Shown: positions 1 through 10,806 of the stretch, piece after piece
How the letters are laid out: each line of letters begins with the position of its first letter
How positions within the stretch are numbered: the first letter of the stretch is position 1
Origin: an uncultured Paracoccaceae bacterium
Lineage (GTDB): Bacteria > Pseudomonadota > Alphaproteobacteria > Rhodobacterales > Rhodobacteraceae
NCBI GenBank assembly: GCA_937872465.1
Contig: CALMSR010000057.1
Coordinates: 1-64,000 of the forward strand
DNA length: 64,000 nt
Direction: 5' to 3'
Notes under the pieces: model-generated
The model's database searches: none
What the model saw: only the letters and a program-made list of their open reading frames with translations
What the model was told of the DNA's origin: nothing
Translations under genes and position numbers: made by a program

Positions 1-733
<733 letters not shown>

Positions 734-817
734 CTCACGCCTCCGGCTCGCGCCACAACCAACTTCGCCGTTACCCGCTTACGCCAAGACACTGGCGCTC
801 CTCAGCTATTGGAACAT

Positions 818-839
818 GCTTGTACCGGCAATTACAAGC
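818..839. promoter_or_regulatory. Inverted repeat upstream of clpX
   Basis: A perfect 7-bp inverted repeat, GCTTGTA, eight bases, TACAAGC, lies in the clpP-clpX gap about 85 bp upstream of the clpX start. It could be a regulator site or part of a clpX promoter region. The binding protein is unknown and no experiment is implied. Confidence 0.35.
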
Positions 840-874
840 CAAAACGCCGCGAGGCCGCACTGCCCGAGCCGAGG

Positions 875-1501
875 TCACGCCGGGTCGGAAGGTGCTTCCC
901 GCCGGGCGACGATGGCGTCGATATGGCCCCAATCCTTCGCCTCCTCGGGCGTCATGTAGCGGTCGCGCTCCAGCGCGTTCTCGACCACGTCGATCGGCTG
1001 ACCGGAATGGTTCGAATAGATCTCATTCAGCCGCTTCTTGATCTTCAGGGTCTGCTCGGCGTGGATCATGATGTCGGTCGCCTGGCCCTGGTAGCCGCCC
1101 GAGGGCTGATGAACCATGATCGAGGAGTTCGGCAGCGAGAAGCGCATGCCCTTCTCGCCCGAGATCAGCAGGAGCGAGGCGGCCGAGGCCGCGAGACCGA
1201 CGCAGATCGTGGAGACCGGCGGGCGGATGTATTGCATCGTATCGTACATCGACAGCCCGGCGGTCACCACGCCGCCGGGGCTGTTGATATACATGGAGAT
1301 TTCCTTCTTGGGGTTCTCCGCCTCGAGGAACAGGAGCTGCGCGACGACGAGCGTCGACATGCCGTCGTGGATCGGACCCGAGACGAAGATGATGCGCTCC
1401 TTCAGGAGCCGCGAGAAGATGTCGTAGGCGCGCTCGCCGCGGGCGGTCTGCTCGACCACCATCGGCACCAGTTCCATGTAGGTCTCGACCGGATCTTTCA
1501 T
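875..1501 (-). CDS. clpP: ATP-dependent Clp protease proteolytic subunit ClpP
   Basis: ClpP is the serine peptidase that forms the tetradecameric chamber of ClpXP and ClpAP. The 208-residue protein is of normal family length. The catalytic triad is visible as Ser106 in GLAASAAS, His131 in MVHQP and Asp180 in ERDRYM, with the same 25- and 49-residue spacing as in E. coli ClpP. The residues around the nucleophile differ slightly from the common GQAASMG form. It precedes clpX on the same strand and follows tig, the standard tig-clpP-clpX order. Confidence 0.97.
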   Translation of the reverse strand: MKDPVETYMELVPMVVEQTARGERAYDIFSRLLKERIIFVSGPIHDGMSTLVVAQLLFLEAENPKKEISMYINSPGGVVTAGLSMYDTMQYIRPPVSTICVGLAASAASLLLISGEKGMRFSLPNSSIMVHQPSGGYQGQATDIMIHAEQTLKIKKRLNEIYSNHSGQPIDVVENALERDRYMTPEEAKDWGHIDAIVARREAPSDPA

Positions 1502-1666
1502 CGGAAAATCGCCTTGATCTGCCGGGCCGACGAGATTTCGCGCCCTGGTTGTCGAAAGGAGTAATGTCAGGGTGCGCCCGGCGCAAGCCCCAGCCGCGTC
1601 CCGGCCGGACCGACGCCGCGCCTCGCCCGGCCGGCGCCCGCCGGTGACCCGCCGGGCCGGAAGCCG

Positions 1667-3022
1667 TCAGACGGCCGCCGTGGCGGGGAGGCCTTCCTCG
1701 TCGAGCGCCTCGATCGCCTTCTGCAGCTCTTCCTTGCTCACCGGCTTGTCGGTGACCTTGGCCAGCTCGAGCACGAAATCGACCACCTTGTCCTCGAAGA
1801 GCGGCGCGCGGATCTGCTGCAGGGACTGGGGGTTCTTCTGGACGAATTCGAAGAACTGCCGCTCCTGCCCCGGATACTGCCGGGCCTGGGCGATCACGGC
1901 GCGCTGCAGCTCCTGCTCGTTCACGCTGATCTCGTTCTTGGTGCCGATCTCCGCGAGCAGGAGCCCGAGCCGCACCCGGCGGTTGGCGAGCCGCAGATGT
2001 TCGTCGGTCGGGGTGATCTCCGGGTGGTCGTGCCCGTGATGGTCCGGGTTCTCCTCGTGCCAGAGCTGATGCGCGATCTGCCGCGCCTCGACATCCACGA
2101 GGGTCGGGGGAAGCTCGAAGCTGACGAGCCCGTCGAGCGCATCCATCAGCCGGCGCTTGAGGATGGCGCGGCCGGCCTGGGCGTATTCCGCGGAAAGCCG
2201 CGCGCGGACCTGCTCCTTCAGCGCATCGAGCGATTCCGCGCCGTAGCGCTTGGCGAGCTCGTCGTCGATCTCGGCGGGCTTCGGGGCCTTCACCGCCTTG
2301 ATCTTGCAGGCGAAGACCGCCGCCTTGCCGGCGAGATGCGCAGCACCGTATTTCTCGGGGAAGCTGACGTCGATGTCGATCTCGTCACCGGCCTTCACGC
2401 CGACGAGCTTCTCCTCGAAGCCCGGAATGAAGCTGCCCGATCCCAGCACGAGCGGGAAATCCTCCGAGGCTCCGCCGTCGAATTCCACACCGTCGACCGA
2501 GCCCCTGAAATCGAGGACCACCTGATCGCCGTCCTTGGCCTTCGATCCCTTGCGGCGATCCTCGTAGCTGTTCGCCGAGGCGGCGAGCGACGCCAGCGCC
2601 TCGTCGACGGCGGCCTCGTCGATCTCGGCGACCAACCGCTCCAGCTCGATCTCGCCGAGCGCCACTTCCGGAACCGCCGGAAGCGCCTCGTAGACCATCG
2701 AGACCTCGACGTCGTCGCCCTCCTTCCAGTCCTCGCTGGTCATCTTGACCTCGGGCTGGAGCGCGGGACGGTCGCCCGTCTCCTCGAAATGCTCGCGCAT
2801 CGCCTCGTCGATGGATTCCTGCATCGCCTCGCCGAGCACGGACTTGCCGAACATCTTCTTCATCAGGGCGGCCGGCGCCTTGCCCTTGCGGAAGCCCTTC
2901 ATCTGGAAGTCCTTGCGGGCAGCCTCCAGCTTCTCGGTCACCTTCGCCTCGAGCTCGGCCGAGGGAAGCGTGATCGCATAGCCCCGCCTAAGACCTTCAT
3001 TCAGGGTTTGGGTGACCTGCAT
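1667..3022 (-). CDS. tig: Trigger factor (ribosome-associated chaperone and peptidyl-prolyl isomerase)
   Basis: Trigger factor binds at the ribosome exit tunnel and shields nascent chains. The 451-residue protein has the N-terminal ribosome-binding domain with the signature GFRKGKAP, a central FKBP-type domain starting near [10 protein letters not shown], and the helical C-terminal chaperone region. The start is the ATG at 3020-3022 ([10 protein letters not shown]), preceded by AGGAAA. The same frame stays open further upstream, but that part is the translated tRNA-Leu gene and is not protein-coding. It lies upstream of clpP and clpX on the same strand. Confidence 0.96.
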   Translation of the reverse strand: MQVTQTLNEGLRRGYAITLPSAELEAKVTEKLEAARKDFQMKGFRKGKAPAALMKKMFGKSVLGEAMQESIDEAMREHFEETGDRPALQPEVKMTSEDWKEGDDVEVSMVYEALPAVPEVALGEIELERLVAEIDEAAVDEALASLAASANSYEDRRKGSKAKDGDQVVLDFRGSVDGVEFDGGASEDFPLVLGSGSFIPGFEEKLVGVKAGDEIDIDVSFPEKYGAAHLAGKAAVFACKIKAVKAPKPAEIDDELAKRYGAESLDALKEQVRARLSAEYAQAGRAILKRRLMDALDGLVSFELPPTLVDVEARQIAHQLWHEENPDHHGHDHPEITPTDEHLRLANRRVRLGLLLAEIGTKNEISVNEQELQRAVIAQARQYPGQERQFFEFVQKNPQSLQQIRAPLFEDKVVDFVLELAKVTDKPVSKEELQKAIEALDEEGLPATAAV

Positions 3023-3054
3023 CTCGAGCTTTCCTTGTTTCGGTCTCGTCACTC

Positions 3055-3748
<694 letters not shown>

Positions 3749-3799
3749 GCGCGGCAGCCAACCCTCCTGACTTTCGAACGCACAACCCGAGGAAAAGCA

Positions 3800-5209
3800 A
3801 TGAGCGACAAGAATTCCGTTCTCACGTCCCTCAAGGAGGACGACATCGCCTATGTGGATCTCCGCTTCACGGATCCGCGCGGCAAGCTGCAGCACGTGAC
3901 CGTCCTGTCCGACCTCGTCGATGAGGATTTCCTCGACGAAGGCTTCATGTTCGACGGCTCCTCCATCGCCGGCTGGAAGTCGATCGAGCAGTCGGACATG
4001 AAGCTGATGCCCGACCCCACCTCGGCCTATGTCGATCCCTTCTTTGCCGAGAAGACCCTTTGCCTGCACTGCTCGGTGCTGGAGCCCGACACCAACGAGC
4101 CCTACAACCGCGACCCGCGCGGCACCGCGGAGAAGGCCGAGGCCTATCTCCGGCAGTCGGGAATCGGCGACACGTCCTATTTCGGTCCGGAGGCGGAATT
4201 CTTCCTCTTCGACGACGTGCGCTATTCGCTGGCACCCAACAAGGTCGGCTTCGCGATCGACGCGGTCGATGCCGCCTGGAACACCGACACCGAATACGAG
4301 ATGGGCAACATGGGCCATCGCGCCGGCGTCAAGGGCGGCTACTTCCCGGTGCCCCCCGTGGACGCGGCCCAGGACATCCGCTCCGAGATGCTCTCCACCA
4401 TGAAGCGCATCGGCATGAAGGTGGACAAGCACCACCACGAGGTCGCCTCGCCGCAGCACGAGCTCGGCCTGGTCTTCGGCACGCTGACCGAGCAGGCCGA
4501 CAACATCCAGAAGTACAAATACGTCATCCACCAGGTCGCCGCCGCCTATGGCAAGACCGCGACCTTCATGCCCAAGCCCTATTACGGCGACAACGGCTCG
4601 GGCATGCATGTGAACATGTCGATCTGGAAGGGCGGCAAGCCGATCTTCGCGGGCGACAAGTATGCCGATCTGAGCCAGGAGGCGCTCTGGTTCATCGGCG
4701 GCCTGCTCAAGCACGCCAAGACGCTGAACGCCTTCACCAACCCGACCACCAACAGCTACAAGCGGCTGATCCCCGGCTTCGAAGCGCCGGTGCTGCGCGC
4801 CTATTCGGCCCGCAACCGCTCGGGCTGCGTGCGCATCCCCTGGACCGAGAGCCCCAAGGCCAAGCGCGTCGAGGCCCGGTTCCCGGATCCGGCCGCGAAC
4901 CCCTATCTCGCCTTCGCCGCGCTCCTGATGGCGGGCATCGACGGCATCAAGTCGAAGATCGATCCGGGCGAGGCCTCGGACAAGGACCTCTACGACCTGC
5001 CGCCCGAGGAGCTGGCCGGGATCCCGACCGTCTGCGGCAGCCTGCGCGAGGCCCTGGAGAGCCTCGCGGCCGACCACGCCTTCCTGCTCGCGGGCGACGT
5101 CTTCACCAAGGACCAGATCGACGGCTACATCGCGCTCAAGTGGAACGAGGTCTATGCCTTCGAGCACACGCCGCATCCGATCGAATACCAGATGTATTAT
5201 TCCTGCTGA
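3800..5209 (+). CDS. glnA: Type I glutamine synthetase
   Basis: Glutamine synthetase condenses ammonia and glutamate at the expense of ATP and is the entry point of nitrogen assimilation. The 469-residue length is standard for the dodecameric GSI-beta type. Tyr398 in [10 protein letters not shown] is the predicted adenylylation site, so activity is probably modulated through GlnE and P-II. The ATP-binding and active-site blocks MFDGSS and [10 protein letters not shown] are present. The start follows GAGGAAAAGCA. It follows glnB, and a terminator comes directly after it. Confidence 0.98.
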   Translation: MSDKNSVLTSLKEDDIAYVDLRFTDPRGKLQHVTVLSDLVDEDFLDEGFMFDGSSIAGWKSIEQSDMKLMPDPTSAYVDPFFAEKTLCLHCSVLEPDTNEPYNRDPRGTAEKAEAYLRQSGIGDTSYFGPEAEFFLFDDVRYSLAPNKVGFAIDAVDAAWNTDTEYEMGNMGHRAGVKGGYFPVPPVDAAQDIRSEMLSTMKRIGMKVDKHHHEVASPQHELGLVFGTLTEQADNIQKYKYVIHQVAAAYGKTATFMPKPYYGDNGSGMHVNMSIWKGGKPIFAGDKYADLSQEALWFIGGLLKHAKTLNAFTNPTTNSYKRLIPGFEAPVLRAYSARNRSGCVRIPWTESPKAKRVEARFPDPAANPYLAFAALLMAGIDGIKSKIDPGEASDKDLYDLPPEELAGIPTVCGSLREALESLAADHAFLLAGDVFTKDQIDGYIALKWNEVYAFEHTPHPIEYQMYYSC

Positions 5210-5231
5210 GACAGGCAGCCATCGAAGACAG

Positions 5232-5262
5232 GGGGCGGCCGGCGACGGTCGCCCCTTCTTCA
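5232..5262 (+). terminator. Rho-independent terminator of glnBA
   Basis: A 9-bp stem, GGGGCGGCC against GGTCGCCCC with one G-U pair, encloses the loop GGCGAC and is followed by TTCTTCATT. It begins 22 bp after the glnA stop and overlaps the 3' end of the convergent Sir2 gene by no coding bases of its stem. Confidence 0.75.
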
Positions 5263-5263
5263 T

Positions 5264-5971
5264 TCACCGCCGGTCCAGCAACTCCGCCACGAAGACCGGC
5301 ACCGCTTCGCCTGCCGGGCCATAGCGGCACTCGTCGAAGATCGCGGCATTGTCCGACGGCGCGAGATTGATCTCGCATGTCCGGATCCCGAAGCCGCGCG
5401 CCGTCTCGACGAAGCCGGCGGCGGGATAGACCGAGCCCGAGGTGCCGATCGCGACGAAGAGATCGGCCTCCGCAAGCGCCGTCTCGATCGCTTCCAGTCC
5501 GAGCGGCATCTCCCCGAACCAGACCACGTCGGGGCGCAATCCTCCGGCTCGGCCGCAGGCGCCGCAGGCGGCCGCGACCGAGAGCTCGCCACGGCAGGGC
5601 GCGCGCGCGCCGCATCCCAGGCATCGCGACCGGAGGAGCTCACCATGCATGTGATGGACCTGCCGCGACCCGGCGCGTTCGTGCAGGTCGTCGATGTTCT
5701 GGGTGCAGAGAAAGAGGCTCCCGCCCCGCGCGGCCAGACCGCCCGCGAGGCTCGCGAGCGCGGCATGGGCGGCATTCGGGACGGCCGCCAGAAGGTTGCG
5801 CCGGCGCAGGTTGTAGAAGGCATGCACCCTCTCCGGATCGGCGGCGAAGGCCTCGGGCGTCGCGAGTTTCATCGGATCGAATTTCGCCCAGATCCCGCCC
5901 GTATCCCGGAAGGTGCCGAGCCCGCTCTCGGCGGAGACGCCCGCGCCGGTCAGAACGAAGAGCCGCCTCAC
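5264..5971 (-). CDS. cobB: Sir2-family NAD-dependent protein deacylase (CobB type)
   Basis: Sirtuins remove acyl groups from lysines using NAD. The 235-residue protein shows GAGVSAESGLGTFRD at the NAD site, TQNIDD, the catalytic His109 in HMHGE, and four zinc cysteines at 117, 120, 136 and 139. Tyr53 and Arg56 in FYNLRRR match the Tyr-x-x-Arg pair known from class III sirtuins (SIRT5, E. coli CobB) that read acidic acyl groups, so desuccinylation is plausible. The GTG at 5971 is chosen because GGGGA sits seven bases before it; a GTG one codon earlier is also possible. It is divergent from parE. Confidence 0.88.
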   Translation of the reverse strand: MRRLFVLTGAGVSAESGLGTFRDTGGIWAKFDPMKLATPEAFAADPERVHAFYNLRRRNLLAAVPNAAHAALASLAGGLAARGGSLFLCTQNIDDLHERAGSRQVHHMHGELLRSRCLGCGARAPCRGELSVAAACGACGRAGGLRPDVVWFGEMPLGLEAIETALAEADLFVAIGTSGSVYPAAGFVETARGFGIRTCEINLAPSDNAAIFDECRYGPAGEAVPVFVAELLDRR

Positions 5972-6082
5972 CACATCATCCCCGCTCGATCCTCTTTGCC
6001 GCTGCCGCAAAACAAGATATAGACGAAGCGGAGCAGTCCTGCGCTACCAACCGCGCGGGAATAGAAAGAAAAGAGCCGCCGC

Positions 6083-8074
6083 ATGGTGCATGCCCCCGAT
6101 CTCTTCGGCGACGACGCCGCGTCGCAGACCTATGGCGCCGCCGACATCGAGGTTCTCGAAGGTCTCGAGCCGGTCCGCAAGCGGCCGGGCATGTATATCG
6201 GCGGCACCGACGAGCGGGCGCTGCATCACCTGGTGGCCGAGGTGCTCGACAATGCCATGGACGAGGCGGTGGCGGGCCATGCCAACCGCATCGAGATCGA
6301 GCTGCAAGGCGACTTTTCCGTCACCATCCGCGACAACGGCCGCGGCATGCCGGTGGACCGGCATCCGCGCTTCCCGGACAAGTCGGCGCTGGAGGTGATC
6401 CTCTGCACCCTGCATGCGGGCGGCAAGTTCTCGGGCAAGGCCTATCAGACCTCGGGCGGACTGCACGGGGTCGGCGTATCGGTGGTCAATGCGCTCTCCG
6501 ATCATGTCGCGGTCGAGGTGGCGCGGGGGCGCCAACTCTATCGCCAGGAATTCTCCCGCGGGCATCCGACGGGCCAGCTGCAATCGCTCGGGGCAGCGCC
6601 GAACCGGAGGGGCACCAGCGTCACCTTCCATCCCGACGCCGAGATCTTCGGCGCCTCGGCCCGGTTCAAGCCGGCGCGGCTGCTGCGCATGGCGCGGTCC
6701 AAGGCCTATCTCTTCTCCGGCGTCGAGATCCGCTGGCGCTGCGACCCGGCCTGCATCGGCGCGGGCGACGACACGCCCGAGAGCGCCACCTTCCATTTCC
6801 CCGGGGGCCTCTCCGACTATCTCGGCGAGCGGCTCGGCGGGGCGCAGTGCTATGCGGAGAAGCCCTTCGCGGGGCGGGTGGATTTCGCCGAGCGCTTCGG
6901 GGCGGGCACCGTCGGCTCGGTGGAATGGGCGATCAACTGGACGCCGCAGCGCGACGCCTTCGTCGCCTCCTATTGCAACACCATCCCCACGGCGGAGGGG
7001 GGCACCCACGAGGCGGGGTTCTGGGCGGCGCTGCTCAAGGGAGTGCGCGCCTATGGCGAGCTCAGCTCGAACCGCAAGGCGGCGAGCATCACCCGCGAGG
7101 ACGTGATGGACGGCGGCTCGGCGATGATCTCGGTCTTCATCCGCGAACCGGAATTCGTCGGCCAGACAAAGGACCGGCTCGCCACCCAGGAGGCGGCGCG
7201 GCTGGTCGAGGCGGCGGTGCGCGACCGTTTCGACCATTGGCTGGCAGCAGATACAAGGACTTCCGGAGCGATCCTCGACTATCTGGTACTCAAGGCCGAA
7301 GAGCGGGCGCGGCGGCGGGCGGAGAAGGAGACGAGCCGCAAGACCGCGGTCAAGAAGCTGCGCCTGCCGGGCAAGCTCGCGGATTGCTCGGGGGCGACGC
7401 GCGATGGCTCGGAGCTCTTCCTCGTGGAGGGCGACAGCGCCGGCGGCTCAGCCAAGCAGGCGCGCAACCGAAAGACGCAAGCCGTGCTGCCGCTGCGGGG
7501 CAAGATCCTCAACGTGCTTGGGGCGGCGTCCTCAAAGATGATGGCGAACCAGGAGCTCGCCGACCTCTGCCAGGCGATGGGGGTGCAGACCGGCGCGCGG
7601 TTCCGGCTCGACGACCTGCGCTACGAGAAGATCATCATCATGACCGATGCCGACGTGGACGGGGCGCATATCGCCTCGCTCTTGATGACCTTCTTCTTCA
7701 CCCAGATGCGGCCGTTGATCGACCACGGGCACCTATATCTTGCGGCGCCACCGCTCTACCGGCTGACGCAAGGGGCGAAGTCGGTCTATGCGCGGGACGA
7801 TGCGGAGAAGGAGGCGGCGATGGCCAAAGGGCTCGGCGGGCGGGGCAAGATCGAGCTCTCGCGCTTCAAGGGGCTGGGCGAGATGATGCCGGCCCAGCTC
7901 AAGGAGACCACCATGGACCCGGCCCGCCGGACGCTGATCCGGGTGACGATCGCCGAGGACGAGGGCGAGACCGGCAGCCTCGTGGAGCGGCTGATGGGCA
8001 AGAAGCCGGAGCTGCGGTTCCAGTATATCCAGGAGAATGCCCGGTTCGTGGACGAGGACGAGCTCGACGTCTGA
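6083..8074 (+). CDS. parE: DNA topoisomerase IV subunit B
   Basis: ParE is the ATPase subunit of topoisomerase IV, which decatenates daughter chromosomes with ParC. The 663-residue protein has the GHKL ATPase fold (EVLDNAMDEAV, DNGRGMPVD, GLHGVGVSVVNALS), the QTK-type region and a TOPRIM domain with EGDSAGGSA near residue 450 and DADVDGAHI. The C-terminal block FKGLGEMMPAQLKETTMDP is characteristic. It is shorter than GyrB and has the ParE-type N-terminus VLEGLEPVRKRPGMYIGG, so ParE is favoured over GyrB. parC is not in the window. Confidence 0.93.
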   Translation: MVHAPDLFGDDAASQTYGAADIEVLEGLEPVRKRPGMYIGGTDERALHHLVAEVLDNAMDEAVAGHANRIEIELQGDFSVTIRDNGRGMPVDRHPRFPDKSALEVILCTLHAGGKFSGKAYQTSGGLHGVGVSVVNALSDHVAVEVARGRQLYRQEFSRGHPTGQLQSLGAAPNRRGTSVTFHPDAEIFGASARFKPARLLRMARSKAYLFSGVEIRWRCDPACIGAGDDTPESATFHFPGGLSDYLGERLGGAQCYAEKPFAGRVDFAERFGAGTVGSVEWAINWTPQRDAFVASYCNTIPTAEGGTHEAGFWAALLKGVRAYGELSSNRKAASITREDVMDGGSAMISVFIREPEFVGQTKDRLATQEAARLVEAAVRDRFDHWLAADTRTSGAILDYLVLKAEERARRRAEKETSRKTAVKKLRLPGKLADCSGATRDGSELFLVEGDSAGGSAKQARNRKTQAVLPLRGKILNVLGAASSKMMANQELADLCQAMGVQTGARFRLDDLRYEKIIIMTDADVDGAHIASLLMTFFFTQMRPLIDHGHLYLAAPPLYRLTQGAKSVYARDDAEKEAAMAKGLGGRGKIELSRFKGLGEMMPAQLKETTMDPARRTLIRVTIAEDEGETGSLVERLMGKKPELRFQYIQENARFVDEDELDV

Positions 8075-8176
8075 TCCTGGCGCGGGATGAAAGGTTTACG
8101 GGGATTCGTTCAGGCTGGAATGTGGCTGGGAACCGGCTGGAAAATGGCTTGCCACTGAAATAGTCGGGATTGAGCG

Positions 8177-10342
8177 TTAACCTTTGTCCGGTGAGCCGGA
8201 GAGTCGTGCCACGAGGGCTTCGGCCGCGGGGATCCGGCGGCCGAAGCTGTCTGCGGCGGGTGTGTGGCCGCCGGCCCGAAGCACCGCCTTGGCATCCGAG
8301 AGTTGATCGAGGGCAGCGCGTGCCATCCCAAGGTCGGACGTTCGCTCGGCCAGAGCAAGCATTGCCAACGCCTGATTACCGGTCGCGCTCGCCCAGTCGA
8401 GCGGCATGCGCTCGCGCGTCCGCTCTTCCAGCGCGGCGCGGAAGGCGACCACCGCCTCCTTCAGCCGCTCCGTGCCGCTCTCCCGCTGCCCGAGGGTCCA
8501 GAGGGCGGTGCCGAGGTTCATCTGAGTCGCCGCCCAGTCGAGCGGCATGCGCTCGCGGGTCTGCTCCAACAGCGCTGAACGGTACGCGGCGACCGCCTGC
8601 TTCAGCCGCGCCGTGCCGCTCTCTCGCGCCCCGAGCATCAAGAGCACATTGCCGAGGCTCATCTGGGTTGTCGCCCATCCAAGCGGCACACGCTTTCGGG
8701 TGAACTCGTCCAGAACGGCAAGGTAGGCCGTCACCGCCTCCTCCAGCCGAGCCGTACCCCTCTCACGCGCCCCGAGAGTCGTAAGCGCATTGCCGAAGTT
8801 CAATAGGGTCATAGCCCAGTCGAGCGGTAAGTGCTCACGGGTCCGCACGCCTAGCGCGGCACTGTAGGCTGCTACCGCCGCCTCCAGCCGCATCGTGCCG
8901 CGCTCCCGCTCCCCAAGCCTCAAGAGCGCATTGCCGAGGTTCATTTGGGTCTTCGCCCAGTCGAGCGGCACCCGCTCGCGGGTCTGCAACTCAAGCGCGG
9001 CGCGGTAGGCCTCCACCGCCTCCTCCAGCCGCGCCGTGCCGCTCTCCCGCTCCCCAAGAGTCAGCAAAGCGTTGCCAAGGTTCATCTGAACCGTTGCCCA
9101 GCCTAGCGGCACGCGCTCGCGAGTCAGGTCTTCTAGTGCCGCACGGAAGGCCCCTACCGACGCCTCAAGGCGCTCCACACCGCTTTCCCGCTCCCCAAGC
9201 GTTGCCAGCGCAAGGCCAAGGTCGTTCCACGCCATGCCTCGCTGATTGGTGTCGACGGCCCGAGCATGGCTGATCCGCGCCAGTTCGATAGCGACGTCGA
9301 GATCGAGCCGCGCGCCCTTGTCGCGGCCGCGCTCGTACCAGACCTCCCGTTCTCGCTGAAGAAGCGCGAATAGGACGGCGGGGTCGGGCGTTTCCAGCGT
9401 CAGGCCCCGGGCGATCTGCCGTGCTGCTCCCTCCGCGTCGAAGGCCAGCAGGTGCTGGGTGACGGCGGCCTTGAGGAGCTGGCGCATCCCGGTCTCGGCC
9501 CGATCGACGGCCGCATCGGCCTCGGTCGCGGCCCTGTCGAGTTCGCCCTCGGCGGTCAGGGCGGCGAGGCGGCGGAGGGTGGCGTCGACGAAGGCGTCGG
9601 CGTTGCTGCCGCCTTGGCCGCGCGCCTGCGCCTGCGCCGCGCGGTCGGCGGCGGCGTCGAGGGCGAGCAGGGCTTCGGCGCGGTCGGCGATGCGCGGGCT
9701 GATCTTGCGTGCCATGGCGATCAGCGTGTCCTCGGGGACCGTGGTCCGCTTGATGGCGTGCAGTTCCCGGACGAGGGCGAGGATTTCGGTGGTGTCCTCC
9801 CTGACCGCCTGCAGCAGTTCGATCGCGATGCCGTGGCGGCGGAGGGTTTCGCGCCAGAGCTCGGGGGTGATCGTGGCGAGGTAATCGGCCTCGGCGAGCA
9901 TCACGCCGAGGGTCTGGCGGGTGATGGCGCGGAAGAAGGCTTCCGGCAGGGGCGCGGCGGTGAAGTCGCGGCCCTGGGGCGAGGCCTTGACGGCGGCGAC
10001 CATGGCCTCGGTGGTGCGGGCGGGGTCGAGGCCGGCGGCGGCGAAGACGGCGGGGTCGGCGAAGGCTTCGGGCGCCACCTGCCAGAAGAGGGCGAGGGCG
10101 TCGTCGCGGGCGGGGCCGGGATGGGTGAAGTGGCGGGCGTGCTCCTCGGCCTGGCGGGTCATCTCGGCGGCGAGCGGGGTGAGGTTGGAGTCCCGGAGCA
10201 CGGCGGCGAGCACCTTGCCGTTGCTGGCGAGGTCGGCCAGCGCCTTGACGCGGTTCACCGGGTCCGGGTCGAGGCCGAGCTTGCGCGCCGCCAGTAGGAG
10301 GCCGGCGAAGGTGGAGAAGCTGGTGATCGTGAAGATGGCCAA
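8177..10342 (-). CDS. Large TPR-repeat protein with five 47-residue tandem repeats, function unknown
   Basis: The 721-residue protein has no recognised catalytic motif. Residues 1-400 are helical, with a hydrophobic N-terminus (FTITSFSTFAGLLLAA). Residues 407-641 are five exact 47-residue units of the pattern TRERxPLDWAxTQMNLGNAL-LGERESGT-RLEEAV-AYRAALE, flanked by degenerate copies at 360-406 and 642-685; this is an extended tetratricopeptide solenoid, a protein-binding scaffold. The start is a TTG at 10342 with GGAGG seven bases upstream. A promoter-like TTGACA and one copy of the dispersed intergenic element lie upstream. It stands alone between parE and an RTX gene. Such repeats often act as sensor or scaffold modules, but the partner is unknown. 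Confidence 0.8.
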   Translation of the reverse strand: MAIFTITSFSTFAGLLLAARKLGLDPDPVNRVKALADLASNGKVLAAVLRDSNLTPLAAEMTRQAEEHARHFTHPGPARDDALALFWQVAPEAFADPAVFAAAGLDPARTTEAMVAAVKASPQGRDFTAAPLPEAFFRAITRQTLGVMLAEADYLATITPELWRETLRRHGIAIELLQAVREDTTEILALVRELHAIKRTTVPEDTLIAMARKISPRIADRAEALLALDAAADRAAQAQARGQGGSNADAFVDATLRRLAALTAEGELDRAATEADAAVDRAETGMRQLLKAAVTQHLLAFDAEGAARQIARGLTLETPDPAVLFALLQREREVWYERGRDKGARLDLDVAIELARISHARAVDTNQRGMAWNDLGLALATLGERESGVERLEASVGAFRAALEDLTRERVPLGWATVQMNLGNALLTLGERESGTARLEEAVEAYRAALELQTRERVPLDWAKTQMNLGNALLRLGERERGTMRLEAAVAAYSAALGVRTREHLPLDWAMTLLNFGNALTTLGARERGTARLEEAVTAYLAVLDEFTRKRVPLGWATTQMSLGNVLLMLGARESGTARLKQAVAAYRSALLEQTRERMPLDWAATQMNLGTALWTLGQRESGTERLKEAVVAFRAALEERTRERMPLDWASATGNQALAMLALAERTSDLGMARAALDQLSDAKAVLRAGGHTPAADSFGRRIPAAEALVARLSGSPDKG
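8420..9124 (-). repeat. Five in-frame 141-bp tandem repeats inside the TPR gene
   Basis: The 705-bp block is five copies of a 141-bp unit that encodes residues 407-641 of the TPR protein. All copies keep length and frame. Recurrent cores such as CAGTCGAGCGGCA and TTGCCGAGGTTCATCT recur once per unit on the plus strand. Copies have diverged, so the array is not a recent perfect duplication. Confidence 0.85.
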
Positions 10343-10365
10343 GCCGGTGCCTCCGCTCGCGGGGC

Positions 10366-10394
10366 AGGATCGGCGGCGGGGTCGATCCTGTCAA
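10366..10394 (-). promoter_or_regulatory. Candidate promoter of the TPR gene
   Basis: On the minus strand a perfect TTGACA (10394-10389) is followed after 17 bases by GATCCT (10371-10366), a weak -10. The predicted start of transcription is about 20 bp before the TTG start codon. This is a sequence match only. Confidence 0.4.
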
Positions 10395-10418
10395 CGGGCG
10401 GGCGGCGTCCGGGCGGGG

Positions 10419-10482
10419 CGATCGCCTCTGGCGTTCCTTTCTTCTTCGACCGTCCCGCTGAAAGACGAGGGCAGCGCCCGGC
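10419..10482 (-). repeat. Dispersed intergenic element, copy A
   Basis: Read on the minus strand, it carries CGCTGCCCTC, then GCGGGACGGTCG, then GGAACGCC and GGCGATCGCC. The same order of blocks occurs at 12735-12800 and 26771-26842, and in partial form near 57421. It lies 77 bp upstream of the TPR start and is oriented toward it. Confidence 0.6.
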
Positions 10483-10806
10483 CCGGGCCGGTGCAAAGCG
10501 CCCGCCTGGGGGGCGGGGCGGGCGCTGCCCGGCGGTGCCCGCCGGGCGGGGTGGTGGCGCCAGGCACGCCCATACCTGAGGCGGTCAGGGTTATGTTGCC
10601 GGATGCGTTTCCCCAGGGCGGTGCGCCTCGAGCCCCGCCCGCGGCAGGGCCGGCGCGGCCCGATCGCCTCGGGTCGATCGGGCTGGGGAGCCTCGGTACG
10701 GGCTTGATGGGGATCGGCGGCGATGGGGCGCGGGTGCCACTCGGTCCGGGACGATCATCCGGCTGCCCGGCGGCGCTCGCAGGATGGGACAGCGGCGATC
10801 GGCCCG

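Larger units (their letters stand above)
10343..10806. other. Intergenic region between TPR and RTX genes
   Basis: No supported gene is visible in this 464-bp gap. It holds the TPR-gene promoter candidate, copy A of the dispersed intergenic element (10419-10482), GC-rich inverted segments around 10500-10560, and an 8-bp hairpin GCCCGATC/GATCGGGC at 10656-10681. Open frames here lack ribosome sites and family features. Confidence 0.6.

Noticed and set aside
8420..9124. Tandem repeats as a CRISPR array
   Set aside because: The unit is 141 bp, coding and in frame, without spacer structure; no cas genes are nearby.
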